Counted from the first letter of the stretch, positions 1 through 6,802 are shown. The stretch: 47,000 bases of DNA from a virus (IMGVR_UViG_3300035643_000004:1-47000), one strand, 5' to 3'. A program made the numbers and translations. Notes: generated by a model from the letters alone, not told the origin.

Positions 1-131
1 AAAAGCCTTGTGCATTTCCTTACAGCGGAACGTACATAACCGCTGGTGTAAAGTATGGGCATCCGTTCTACGTTTGCCAAATCCGCGAAACACGCGGCTT
101 CCAAGAATCAGATGCTAACGCCTGCCTTATC
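1..131. repeat. Direct terminal repeat, left copy
   Basis: Bases 1-131 match 46870-47000 with one difference: position 127 is T here and A at 46996. The match is exact for the first 126 bases. A reading frame crosses the join without interruption, so this is the overlap of a circular or terminally redundant genome of 46,869 bp. The sequence alone cannot separate a real terminal repeat from an assembly overlap. Confidence 0.95.
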
Positions 132-284
132 GCCGCTGCGCCGAGGCTGCTGGAGGCTGGTCTTAACCTTTATAAGGCAGTCTTGGCAGCTATGGTGTGT
201 GGCGTTTCGATGCCAAAACCTCTATTAGAGCAGGCTGAGGCAATGAGAGCAGCTATCGTCAAGGCCCAAGGGAGGCAAGTGTGA
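1..284 (+). CDS. TPGPW-type small phage protein, 3' part (gene crosses the genome junction)
   Basis: This is the C-terminal part of a 107-residue protein whose start lies at 46830. Joined, it reads as a protein that opens with HTPGPW and later has NACLIAAAPRLLEAG. The combination of TPGPW near the start and a DA..IAAAP.LLEAL segment is a very common layout in small early phage proteins of unknown function. The codon at 126-128 is CTT (Leu) here but CAT (His) in the right-hand copy; Leu is what this family normally has. The stop at 282-284 overlaps the GTG start of the next gene by four bases. Function is unknown. Confidence 0.85.
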   Translation, partial: KPCAFPYSGTYITAGVKYGHPFYVCQIRETRGFQESDANACLIAAAPRLLEAGLNLYKAVLAAMVCGVSMPKPLLEQAEAMRAAIVKAQGRQV

Positions 285-421
285 AAATTGAAACTGCTCA
301 ATGGCTCGCCCGTGAGCGTTTGCGGCTCTATCAGGAGCGTATGCGCTGGCAGAGTCTTATGCGAAAGGATTGGCTGAGGTGGCTATATTGGCAAGCCAAG
401 TTGGAATTTCATCCACTTTAG
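281..421 (+). CDS. Small hypothetical protein (46 aa), last gene of the rightward block
   Basis: The GTG start overlaps the previous stop (GTGA), and GGGAGG at 270-275 is a good ribosome binding site, so translational coupling is likely. The product is Trp- and Arg-rich (WLARERLRLYQERMRW, then WLRWLYWQ) and probably forms an amphipathic helix. I recognise no family. Its stop lies inside the palindrome at 412-425, which also holds the stop of the convergent leftward gene, so the two genes overlap tail to tail by four bases. Confidence 0.6.
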   Translation: MKIETAQWLARERLRLYQERMRWQSLMRKDWLRWLYWQAKLEFHPL

Positions 422-425
422 TGGA
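412..425. promoter_or_regulatory. 14-bp palindrome TCCACTTTAGTGGA, copy 1
   Basis: Six-base arms TCCACT and AGTGGA flank a TT centre. It supplies stop codons in both directions (TAG on plus, TAA on minus) for two convergent genes. The identical 14-mer recurs at 10287-10300 and a degenerate copy lies at 7831-7844. It could be an operator or a short hairpin; the role is not shown. Confidence 0.5.
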
Positions 426-747
426 TATTTAAATCTCGCCGCACAAACTCCATTGTCGGATATCGACTGCCTTTGGGGAAAAACCAAATTTCTTTTGAGC
501 AACAGTAAGGGACAATCGCATCCTGGATTGTCCATCGTTCCTTTGCAGTCGGTTTCTTGTTCTTTTTGACCTGAATGAGCCGCACTAGCGGCAGGCCATC
601 ATCCTCGATGTGTTCACGATAAGCCCACACGTCCCACAGACCATGCGAGCCAGCCGCCCGGATCGCAACGTAACCTTGGCGTCTCAGGATTTCGCAGGTT
701 CGGTACTCGGCATACCTTCCGCTCGCATAGTTCTTATTTCGGCTCAT
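418..747 (-). CDS. Hjc-like PD-(D/E)XK nuclease, putative Holliday junction resolvase
   Basis: This 109-residue protein has the order of conserved elements seen in archaeal-type Hjc resolvases and related phage nucleases. An N-terminal helix contains Glu (YRTCEILRRQGY), then GSHGLWDVWA holds the catalytic Asp, and LIQVKK supplies the Gln-x-Lys of the active-site strand. Members cleave branched DNA, for example recombination or replication intermediates before packaging. It is the last gene of the leftward early block, overlaps the upstream gene by 14 bp and has a moderate ribosome site (ATAGGT) before ATG 747. The fold call is fairly secure; the exact substrate is inferred. Confidence 0.75.
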   Translation of the reverse strand: MSRNKNYASGRYAEYRTCEILRRQGYVAIRAAGSHGLWDVWAYREHIEDDGLPLVRLIQVKKNKKPTAKERWTIQDAIVPYCCSKEIWFFPKGSRYPTMEFVRRDLNIH

Positions 748-1027
748 GTTTACCTATTCTCAGGATGAATTTCGGCCTAAATTCGGCCAACCAGCGCATA
801 GCATCGTTCCAAAGCTGAATGCGCTCCAGGAATGGCCTTTTAATGCCCGTAACAGGGCCTTCTGGCCTCCAGCGCCGCAGTTTTGCTACCGCACTATGGC
901 GTCTTATCCTTGCTGTTGGCTTGTTGTAGTTCCACCAGGCGTTTGCGCACTTTCCCTGATTTGAGCAAAATCGCTGCCAAGGTACCTTTGGGTCAAAGGA
1001 TTTTTGGCACCAATCACACCTGCGCAT
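734..1027 (-). CDS. Small zinc-finger protein (97 aa)
   Basis: I place the start at ATG 1027, with GGGAGA upstream, because an upstream in-frame extension to 1129 would overlap the HNH gene heavily. The N-terminus has CDWC, then FCSNQGKC about 15 residues later, giving a four-Cys zinc site (residues 4, 7, 21 and 27). The rest is basic and Trp-rich. Many phages encode such short treble-clef-like proteins next to HNH genes. Function is unknown; nucleic-acid binding is a reasonable guess. It overlaps its neighbours by 14 bp at each end. Confidence 0.6.
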   Translation of the reverse strand: MRRCDWCQKSFDPKVPWQRFCSNQGKCANAWWNYNKPTARIRRHSAVAKLRRWRPEGPVTGIKRPFLERIQLWNDAMRWLAEFRPKFILRIGKHEPK

Positions 1028-1358
1028 CGCGCGGTCTCCCAGGTTTACGACCGATCCTCGAATGCAATCGGCCATCAAGCAACAGCAGATTGCCAAAATG
1101 TAAGGGCTTGCCGTCTGGTCCTGCAACACCCACGCAATTATGTTGGCGGTTAAAATCCATGTGGTCTACCTCAAAGCCTGAAGGTATCGGCTTCCCAAGT
1201 ACGATTTCCATTTTTACTCGATGCTCGTACTTCCCGCGATTGGGGCCAGCAGAGAATCGTCGGTAACCTTCTTCATTGATACGCACGCCGCCTTTCCATC
1301 GAGGATTCAAAATCCCTGGCTTCCATGCTGCGCCCGTGTTGTGATTAGGTTTTTGCAC
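1014..1358 (-). CDS. HNH endonuclease (homing-type)
   Basis: This 114-residue protein shows the HNH core: YEHRVKMEIVLGKPIP, then FEVDHMDFNRQHNC, then LLLLDGRLHSR. The EHR...VDHxDxNxxxN arrangement is typical of phage HNH homing endonucleases, which nick or cut DNA using a metal held by the beta-beta-alpha fold. It starts at GTG 1358, overlapping the end of the 67-aa gene upstream. The insert between the VDH motif and the final LH is somewhat long. It may be a free-standing selfish nuclease or a packaging-associated one; it lies far from the terminase genes, so the former is likelier. Confidence 0.7.
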   Translation of the reverse strand: MQKPNHNTGAAWKPGILNPRWKGGVRINEEGYRRFSAGPNRGKYEHRVKMEIVLGKPIPSGFEVDHMDFNRQHNCVGVAGPDGKPLHFGNLLLLDGRLHSRIGRKPGRPRDAQV

Positions 1359-1548
1359 TGTCCGGCTTCAATTTCCTCAGACACGAGAAAAAGAACTCTT
1401 CAGCCTCAGAATAGCGGCGAGTCAAAAGCCGATGTACAAAGCCCTTAGAATCGCGGTAGCGAACCAACTCTTGACCCTTATAAGCTTCCCATTCAAGCGT
1501 AGCACGGGGAATCATGCGCGTTCCTGGCAGTAGAGTTTCTTCAGCCAT
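1345..1548 (-). CDS. Small hypothetical protein (67 aa)
   Basis: This short ORF is tightly packed between two HNH genes, overlapping each by 8-14 bases. The product is charged, with the segment EAYKGQELVRYRDSKGFVHRLLTRRYSEAEEFF. I recognise no family. The support is its position in an overlapping gene string and the lack of another ORF on this stretch. Confidence 0.55.
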   Translation of the reverse strand: MAEETLLPGTRMIPRATLEWEAYKGQELVRYRDSKGFVHRLLTRRYSEAEEFFFSCLRKLKPDSAKT

Positions 1549-1846
1549 TTAATCTCTTGCCACTTCGGTTGTCTTGTTCATCGTGGCATACAAAGCAGAG
1601 TGTTCTCAGATTTTCCATGCGGTCATCGCGAAAGCCACCGCCCATTCGCCGCTTCTGAATGTGGTCAATCAAACCTGGAGTGAAATACGATAAATTTCGG
1701 TGACACAATACACAACGCATTCCGTCTCTCACCCAAACTGAAAAGCATCGCATTCGATAGGCCAACCCTGATAGGATTTCTCTCCCATCTTTTGTAACTC
1801 TTCGCTTAGGGTGATTTTTTCTGCGCCGAATCCACGAACGCTTCAC
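1541..1846 (-). CDS. HNH endonuclease with zinc-binding cysteines
   Basis: The core reads VWVRDGMRCVLCHRNL, then GLIDHIQKRRMGGGFRDDRMENLRTLCFVCHD. The two CxxC pairs hold structural zinc, and DH...N...CxxCH is the classical HNH motif (McrA-like). I choose GTG 1846 as start because GAGAGGA lies just upstream; the frame stays open to a TTG at 1951, but that would overlap the 51-aa gene. The product is 101 residues with a very basic N-terminus (RRRKNHPKRR), suited to DNA binding. Confidence 0.75.
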   Translation of the reverse strand: MKRSWIRRRKNHPKRRVTKDGREILSGLAYRMRCFSVWVRDGMRCVLCHRNLSYFTPGLIDHIQKRRMGGGFRDDRMENLRTLCFVCHDEQDNRSGKRLNG

Positions 1847-1905
1847 GCCGCTTTCCTCTCGCAGATTCTCAGTAGCCTTTCGAGGTATTCTTCTCGGAAA
1901 GTCCG

Positions 1906-2061
1906 CTAGCCTTTGTCCCAGTGTTCTTTCATCTGACGCACAAACAAGCAATCCTTGCGCGAGATGAGCCCTTTCATGGCGAGTACGGATGCTTGACCGA
2001 TCATCCGCTCGGTAATCTTGGCCTTGGCTTTCACAACTTCCAACTCATTTTCTTCGCTCAC
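1906..2061 (-). CDS. Small hypothetical protein (51 aa)
   Basis: GTG 2061 overlaps the TGA of the upstream gene (GTGA), a typical coupled start. The product begins with an acidic helix (SEENELEVVKAKAKITERM) and ends KEHWDKG. No family is recognised. The 59 bases between its stop and the next start show nothing else. Confidence 0.5.
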   Translation of the reverse strand: MSEENELEVVKAKAKITERMIGQASVLAMKGLISRKDCLFVRQMKEHWDKG

Positions 2062-2831
2062 GCGGCTCCGGCCTCTTGCATTGGCTTTTGGTCATCTTGA
2101 ATTTCCGCCGCGGCAACTAAAGTGGACATCAGCGCATTAAGTAAAACAACTACATCCGCCCACTCCTGAGCAGTTGGTCTAAGGTCGCCACGACGCACAC
2201 AATCTGCGTCTACTGCGCGAATTTGCCGTGCTAAAGCTACAAGCGGTCCGGCTGGCAGTTCGCCGATGTCCCGGGCAATTTCGTGTTCCGCCATAATTTC
2301 GACGGCTTGCGCATCAGTCTCAGCATCACCATTCTTTTTCAGTACGTTAATGGCGTGGGCCAATTTCCCACGCGCTTCTTTACTCTCAAACACAATCGTT
2401 TTCGGATGCTCAACTGGAAGGTGAAGGTTCGGCCTTTTTTCATTCAGGAATTTGTGAAACGCGAGCTTTGCAAGTTTCTTTGCCGCAATGAGCAAGTCTT
2501 TCCGCAACGCCTTCGGCACATCTGGACCGAATGCCCGGACCAGCAGCTTGCCGTTATCAAACCGCATCTGAATGATGTCCCGATGTGAGTACGATCCCTC
2601 AAGTTGAGTATAGACGTAAATCAAATCCTCGATTCGACTCCGGCTCAGGTCGCGGCTTTCCATGAAGGCTTCCCACGTCTCAAACCCCAGCTCGATGTAC
2701 AAATGGTGTGTGTGCATCTTGCGGTACATAGCGCCTAGACCCAGATAGGTTTTACTTATTGCGGATTCGTTGCGGTCAATGTCAGCCTGTAATCTCTCTG
2801 CTTCAGTTTTACGAGTTAGCGCGTTTCTCAT
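2058..2831 (-). CDS. Hypothetical 257-aa protein, possible ParB-like helical DNA-binding protein
   Basis: The N-terminal third contains GLGAMYRKMHTHHLYIELGF followed by ETWEAFMESRDLSRSRIEDLIYVY. A short alpha-helical unit of this kind (a 'growth, then choose, then Ser-Arg-Ser' pattern) is seen in DUF3102/ParB-related helix-turn-helix proteins of phages and plasmids. The remainder is helical with no motif I know. It sits in a coupled string (ATGA overlap upstream, GTGA downstream) directly after the putative replication genes, so a role in replication or partition-like DNA binding is possible. The assignment is weak. Confidence 0.55.
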   Translation of the reverse strand: MRNALTRKTEAERLQADIDRNESAISKTYLGLGAMYRKMHTHHLYIELGFETWEAFMESRDLSRSRIEDLIYVYTQLEGSYSHRDIIQMRFDNGKLLVRAFGPDVPKALRKDLLIAAKKLAKLAFHKFLNEKRPNLHLPVEHPKTIVFESKEARGKLAHAINVLKKNGDAETDAQAVEIMAEHEIARDIGELPAGPLVALARQIRAVDADCVRRGDLRPTAQEWADVVVLLNALMSTLVAAAEIQDDQKPMQEAGAA

Positions 2832-3121
2832 TTTAACAACCCCCAGTTGATACGTCGTGATTCGTTTGCCATCTGCTGCCGACGTTTACGATGTTCTATG
2901 CGACGGCGAATATTCCGATTGGGCTGAATTCTGCGGCGAGCGAAGAAGGGACGCATGAGAAGCCGCGTTATATCAGCTTTGCGCTTGTCTTCTCGGATGG
3001 CAGCATCAATCCCCAGTGGTCGAAACGGATTGAGTTTCCTCCCGCCTCGGATGCTTTCTTTTATGCGCTCTGCGGCTTTCGTGACGGCTGCTTTGATGCG
3101 TTCAAATGGTCTGAGAATCAT
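2828..3121 (-). CDS. Small basic hypothetical protein (97 aa)
   Basis: The ATG overlaps the upstream TGA by four bases, and the stop overlaps the downstream ATG in the same way. The product is extremely rich in Arg and Lys (for example RPFFARRRIQPNRNIRRRIE), giving a strongly positive charge. Such proteins often bind nucleic acid, but no fold is recognisable. Its place between the putative helicase-loader gene and the 257-aa gene suggests a link with replication. Confidence 0.55.
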   Translation of the reverse strand: MILRPFERIKAAVTKAAERIKESIRGGRKLNPFRPLGIDAAIREDKRKADITRLLMRPFFARRRIQPNRNIRRRIEHRKRRQQMANESRRINWGLLK

Positions 3122-3792
3122 TGTGTTAACCGCTTCATGATTTGGCCTATACTCTCAGGTTGACCTAAGCGCTTTGGTTCTTTGCCCTCGGCCAATTGCA
3201 GATGTTCTTCCACAGCTTCGGCGCGTTTGTACGATTCGATGAATTCTTTTTTAAGCCAAGGATACTTTTCACTCTGAAGATCGTACCAAATTCGCTCGTA
3301 ACCGCCAATGGCCTCAATGGCGGTTTGGATACGGTCGCTCAGAACTTCCACTCGTTTCCAACTTTCCTCATCTCCCAGTGGATGTGTACTAATACACCCA
3401 TTTGTTGACTCCCACATTCTAAATCCGTTGTCAGGATCGTAATGCTTTAAGACCCAGCGCTCGGTTTCAATCCATGCAGCTTCCGCTTCTACTGACTCGC
3501 TTTGGCTTCTAATCTCTTTCAAAAATCCCCGGATGTCCGCAGGGGAGGGGAATCTCCCGCGCACGTTCTTGGCCGCAAGCTCGCAAGCAACCTCAAGCTC
3601 GTCCGCAGTCAAATCTTTGAGCAACTGATAGTAAACCTCAGCGCGTTCCTCAGTGATTATCTGTGGGCGTCCGCCCTGGTCTGGATTCGCCACGGCAAAC
3701 ACGTTCATCCATTTGGCGATGACGCTGGATAAATCGTCGGCTGGCTTCAAGGTTTTCCTTGAGTTGTTCGCTTGGCGTGGCTCTTCGCCCAT
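3118..3792 (-). CDS. Putative helicase-loader-like replication protein
   Basis: The start is set at ATG 3792 because AGAGGAG lies ideally upstream. The 224-residue product has a helical segment DELEVACELAAKN...GRFPSPADIRGFLKEI near residues 60-95. A pattern of 'growth helix then FPxxADI' is found in phage helicase loader/inhibitor proteins (G39P-like, lambda P-like), which deliver the host replicative helicase to the phage origin. That role would fit a phage with no helicase of its own. Its first 143 bases overlap the 3' end of the upstream replication gene in another frame. The family call is tentative. Confidence 0.5.
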   Translation of the reverse strand: MGEEPRQANNSRKTLKPADDLSSVIAKWMNVFAVANPDQGGRPQIITEERAEVYYQLLKDLTADELEVACELAAKNVRGRFPSPADIRGFLKEIRSQSESVEAEAAWIETERWVLKHYDPDNGFRMWESTNGCISTHPLGDEESWKRVEVLSDRIQTAIEAIGGYERIWYDLQSEKYPWLKKEFIESYKRAEAVEEHLQLAEGKEPKRLGQPESIGQIMKRLTQ

Positions 3793-4048
3793 TCTTATTC
3801 TCCTCTGGCGCAATCTCATCCTCGAACCGGCGCTGATTAAGAAATGTAGATAAGTGCGGAATGAATCCCTCTTGCCATTGCCGAGTTTCCATGTGCCTCA
3901 TGATCGAACCTATGATCTTCTCGACATCATTATAATCGCAGTGTAACTTTTGAAAGCACTTGAAAGCATAAGCCTTGGCCTTGCGCATTTGGATAGGGCA
4001 AGCGTTCCACAACCGGTCAAATTCTGAAGTATATTTAGGAATTACCAT
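3650..4048 (-). CDS. Putative phage replication protein (replisome-organiser C-terminal type)
   Basis: This 132-residue product reads like the C-terminal domain of phage replication initiators: FDRLWNACPIQMRKAKAYAFKCFQKL, then WQEGFIPHLSTFLNQRRFEDEI. The GFIPHxSTFLNxRRFEDE motif is well conserved in replication proteins of lambdoid and related phages. The usual N-terminal winged-helix domain is missing. Genes for an initiator followed by a loader would fit replication by host machinery. ATG 4048 has no clear ribosome site. The last 45 codons overlap the next gene in a different frame, and both frames look protein-like. Confidence 0.65.
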   Translation of the reverse strand: MVIPKYTSEFDRLWNACPIQMRKAKAYAFKCFQKLHCDYNDVEKIIGSIMRHMETRQWQEGFIPHLSTFLNQRRFEDEIAPEENKNGRRATPSEQLKENLEASRRFIQRHRQMDERVCRGESRPGRTPTDNH

Positions 4049-4645
4049 TATTCAACCAAGCTCACTTCTTCCAGCTTGCGCTTTACCCTCAACAGCACGT
4101 GAGTAGGTCATCCGATCTACTATGGAAGCATCTAGCCGAAGTCAACCTCGATGATGAGGGAGCAACTATCTCGCGCACACTAAAAGGCGAGCGAATCCCA
4201 AGCACAAACAGCGGACGCCGATTTTTCGGCTGGCCTGACCTTGGTCTTGATGACCGTTACGAGACTCAATCTTGTTTTGTGCTTTTCGTCTCATCTAAGA
4301 ACCTTCAAGTAATCTCAGGACCGATGCCTCTACCGCATGACTCTTTATCGGAATCATCTGGTTGAGACACCGTTCCATGATGCCCTCGGCTCCCACTATG
4401 CTGGGCCAAATGTTCTGACGCAAATGAGGGCCGACCGGCACGATGATCCGCATTTGCTGCGGCGATTATCTCCTGCGCGTCAACTTTTTGTTGGAGGTCG
4501 TGTTGGTGGGTGAAAGTCATTTACCCGCCCTGATCGGGATTGTGGGGGCTAGTGATCAGGGCACCAGCCCCACAAATCTACTTCCCTGCCGCCCCTGGCC
4601 TGAAGCGACAAGAATAGCCTAAATCAAATAATCATACCTGTCAAG
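4049..4645. other. 597-bp stretch without a supported gene
   Basis: Several short ORFs compete here. On minus: 4305-4520 (71 aa), 4295-4453 (52 aa) and 4166-4294 (42 aa). On plus: 4099-4365 (88 aa, GTG start without a ribosome site) and 4338-4513 (58 aa). None has a recognisable family, and they contradict each other. The only clear signal is the pair of interleaved inverted repeats at 4527-4575, just upstream of ATG 4520. The rest may be a decayed gene or regulatory DNA between two leftward genes. Confidence 0.4.
4527..4575 (-). promoter_or_regulatory. Two interleaved, mutually exclusive hairpins
   Basis: Arms GCCCTGATC (4527-4535) and GATCAGGGC (4554-4562) are perfectly complementary. Arms TTGTGGGGGCT (4540-4550) and AGCCCCACAA (4566-4575) pair with one bulged G. 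The order is A-B-A'-B', and the connecting loops (3-4 nt) are too short for both full stems to coexist, so one stem should exclude the other. On the leftward transcript the last arm carries an AGGGCGGG stretch just before ATG 4520, so folding could mask a ribosome site. No U-run follows either stem. Confidence 0.5.
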
Positions 4646-5311
4646 CTAATTCTCACTGGCAGGCTGAGACTCTAATAAGTGCCATGCGTTAATGTAGTTT
4701 CTCCAACCGTGAAAATCAGATTTTGCTCCGTATCGAGTGTCAGGATTCAGAACGAATCCAGTCTGATGCCAGAGATGGCTGGGAACAATTAAGTAATCTT
4801 TGGTTCTCTGAATTTCGCAAATAACAAACTCACAAGAAGCAAGAGTTGATTGCTTTATTGCTCGCATCCATATTATTTTCCCATCTGGACGTTTGCCAGC
4901 ACCACGACTTACGAAGCAGACGTGCCCATTGATGGTCACGTTCGAGCGAGAAAACATATATTGTGCGCTTGCAGCAGACGTTTTGATTAGATTGGCGGAG
5001 AAAGGACACACAAGAATTAGTTTGCGAAAATATATTTTGAAAAATTCATCGGCTCGCCTTAGAGTACAAAGGTGCCTTCTGCTAAAACCATGGAAGCCAT
5101 ATCCTAGGGCTATCTGTCTAGCTCTTTCCCCTGTAATTCGTAAGCGAGTGCCAATTTCGCTTAGAGTGACACAAGGTTTCATAAGCAGCGTTCTAATGCG
5201 CTTGTGATGTCTATGGCGAACAGAATTGCGATGAACTGGCGACTGGAGGTGACCAAGCGTTGCTTCGGCTCCGCATTCGCAGATAATTTTTGGTAGTCTG
5301 CACTTCCCCAT
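4646..5311 (-). CDS. Zinc-finger plus sigma-70 region-4-like HTH protein with C-terminal nuclease-like domain
   Basis: With start ATG 5311 (just after the upstream TAG at 5314) the protein has 221 residues. Residues 11-27 offer a Cys-x-Cys...His...His zinc site. Residues 48-68 read VTLSEIGTRLRITGERARQI, which closely follows the sigma-70 region 4.2 consensus (TLEEIG..LgvTrERvRQIE) that contacts -35 elements. The C-terminal part (KIIWMRAIKQ, then CEFVICEIQRTKDYLIVPSHLW) resembles the strand pattern of PD-(D/E)XK proteins, though the catalytic set is incomplete to my eye. It could be a DNA-binding nuclease or a transcription regulator. The HTH is clear; the rest is inference. Confidence 0.55.
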   Translation of the reverse strand: MGKCRLPKIICECGAEATLGHLQSPVHRNSVRHRHHKRIRTLLMKPCVTLSEIGTRLRITGERARQIALGYGFHGFSRRHLCTLRRADEFFKIYFRKLILVCPFSANLIKTSAASAQYMFSRSNVTINGHVCFVSRGAGKRPDGKIIWMRAIKQSTLASCEFVICEIQRTKDYLIVPSHLWHQTGFVLNPDTRYGAKSDFHGWRNYINAWHLLESQPASEN

Positions 5312-5313
5312 TG

Positions 5314-5601
5314 CTAATATCCAGCTTCGTCTGCCCGCGCCAAGGCGACCGCTACGGCCTCTTCTTGGTCCTTTTGGTCGTAGCAACTGAAGTATTGACC
5401 TTGCAGGCTCTCCCGAATCAGAATCAGAGCTTCGTAGTAACCATGATGGTTTTGGCGGATTGTCACTCGACAAGGATTGCCGCGCTTTGTTTTACTTTCC
5501 CACTCTTGAATGAGTTTCATCGGTCCTCCGATCGTAAAATTCTTGAGTAATTGACGAACTCGATCCATTTCCGAACTAGTTGGGATTTCAACCTCATTCA
5601 T
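5314..5601 (-). CDS. Hypothetical 95-aa protein
   Basis: ATG 5601 overlaps the upstream TGA (ATGA) and has AGGGAG about ten bases ahead, which fixes the start. The product includes KRGNPCRVTIRQNHHGYYEALILIRE and a C-terminal EEAVAVALARADEAG helix. This looks like a small alpha/beta fold with one helix packing on a sheet. No family is recognised. Confidence 0.6.
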   Translation of the reverse strand: MNEVEIPTSSEMDRVRQLLKNFTIGGPMKLIQEWESKTKRGNPCRVTIRQNHHGYYEALILIRESLQGQYFSCYDQKDQEEAVAVALARADEAGY

Positions 5602-6029
5602 TCTTGTGCTCCCTGACGCGCCTCCTTGTCGGCGCACCAAGCGCACTCGACCTCGATTCCGGTTCCTTTACAATGCGGACAGTCAAACTGGTCCTCAACA
5701 GACATTGGCAGATGGCCTCCACAATGAGTGCAGGTGAATATCCTTTGGCACGCCCTTGGATGCCCGCAGGGAAGCGGCTCGCTGGCCTCGGCCCTGCCGC
5801 GCTCATAGGCGCAATAGCGACACCCACTGATAACGCTCATGTGCCTGTGCTTGTCGCAGAGCAGCGAGGATAGAAGTTCAGCCTTGCCCTGCTCGTAGGC
5901 TTCGCCCCACGCATCGTAAGCAAAACTCTTAGCCCAATTCAGGTCCGCGCCAGACACTCCATATTGCTCAGTCAGGCCAGCGGTACGTTTCTTCCACCAC
6001 ACCTCGAATACCTCAGCCCAATCGCTCAT
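5598..6029 (-). CDS. Multi-zinc-ribbon protein (143 aa)
   Basis: The start at ATG 6029 is supported by GGAGGG. The N-terminal half is helical (WAEVFEVWWKKRTAGL). The C-terminal half is dense in metal-binding pairs: CDKH, CRYC, CGHPRAC, CTHCGG, CPHCKG and CAWC. The spacing suggests two or three zinc ribbons, one resembling the CxxCxG knuckle of DnaJ. Such proteins usually bind nucleic acid or partner proteins. It is one of many zinc-knuckle proteins in this early block. Confidence 0.6.
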   Translation of the reverse strand: MSDWAEVFEVWWKKRTAGLTEQYGVSGADLNWAKSFAYDAWGEAYEQGKAELLSSLLCDKHRHMSVISGCRYCAYERGRAEASEPLPCGHPRACQRIFTCTHCGGHLPMSVEDQFDCPHCKGTGIEVECAWCADKEARQGAQE

Positions 6030-6134
6030 CTGACCCTCCAAATTGACGGCGGTGTCGGCATCTCAGTCGAGAAGCAGAGCCTTCGTTCTGCTTGGTTCGA
6101 TTCCCCTCCGCTCTGCGCGGCTCACCGCCGAAAC

Positions 6135-6320
6135 TCACTTCGCCCGGTGCAGCCCAATTTCCTTCATTGTTGCCAGCACTTGGGCGCGATCTTTGGAGTG
6201 ATGCTTCTCTTGGCACCAAGAGCACTCCATCTTGCTACAAAATGGGCAAAGCGTAACCTCAAAAATGTAAACGTCTCCGGAGAAATGTGTGTGACATGTC
6301 TCGCATTCAGTCCTAGTCAT
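6135..6320 (-). CDS. Small zinc-ribbon protein (61 aa)
   Basis: Two or three Cys pairs are visible in a short protein: CETCHTHF, CPFC and CSWCQEKHH. This suits one or two small zinc sites. ATG 6320 follows GTGAGAT. Function is unknown. The 105 bases between it and the next gene downstream (6030-6134) hold only a possible 20-codon frame and a hairpin at 6072-6093. Confidence 0.5.
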   Translation of the reverse strand: MTRTECETCHTHFSGDVYIFEVTLCPFCSKMECSWCQEKHHSKDRAQVLATMKEIGLHRAK

Positions 6321-6802
6321 ATCTCACCACCGGAACTTGTGGCCCCGTCGCCGGGTAACCTTATGGCGTATGCTATTAAGCGCGGAGCCAAACCACGCAC
6401 CCGGAAACCACGGGCCCACAAACTTGGAGCCGCCGCACGCTGAGGGTTTGGCATGAGGTTACTAATCTCATACCTTATTTACCGTCTGCGACTACCCATA
6501 AGTCTGTAGGGCGTCATCTCAACTAGGCCGGACCTCAGCATCCGCGCTCTCGCACTAGCGGCGGCACAATCTTGATGCCGGGGCTTTGCTAGTCTCTAGC
6601 CCAAGGATTGGTAAACCGCACCCCTCCGAATTGAACGGAGAATCATGCCCCGGCACAGTCTTGATGGCGAGCGGCTGGATTCGGCACCAGCTTCCCGAAC
6701 CGCTAAGCGTTCTCGGGCTCCGCGCTCTCCGGCCTCGGTATGCATCCCTATCCGGTCCCCTAGTCTCGCGTGTCCTTCCACGCCGCGCTCGCCACAAGCC
6801 TA
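6321..6802. other. 482-bp stretch without a supported gene; short repeats and hairpins
   Basis: Frames on both strands are Arg/Pro/Ser-rich and look random. The stretch holds a 19-bp near-repeat, CGGCACAATCTTGATGCCG at 6562-6580 and the same with two changes at 6651-6669. It also has a perfect hairpin CTCCG...CGGAG with a seven-base loop at 6624-6640. I could not fit a complete tRNA around that hairpin. It lies between the coiled-coil gene and the zinc-ribbon gene, so the block's transcript would have a long untranslated or structured segment here. Confidence 0.4.
6562..6580. repeat. 19-bp imperfect direct repeat (second copy at 6651-6669)
   Basis: The two copies differ at two positions and are offset by 89 bases. 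The left copy can itself fold, with CGGC pairing GCCG across an 11-base loop. No function is evident. Confidence 0.45.

Noticed and set aside
6072-6106. tRNA-like sequence on plus (hairpin 6072-6093 then GGTTCGATTCCCC)
   Set aside because: The T-loop resembles a tRNA, but the T-stem does not pair, no acceptor stem fits, and the preceding hairpin has an eight-base loop. It could be chance or a 3' tRNA remnant; without an integrase I do not call an attachment site.
5964-6443. 159-aa frame on plus
   Set aside because: It is antisense to two zinc-binding genes with good ribosome sites, and its composition looks random.
6624-6640. Possible tRNA T-arm on minus (CTCCG-loop-CGGAG)
   Set aside because: The arm is perfect, but no partner for the acceptor sequence is found at the expected distance and no anticodon arm is visible.
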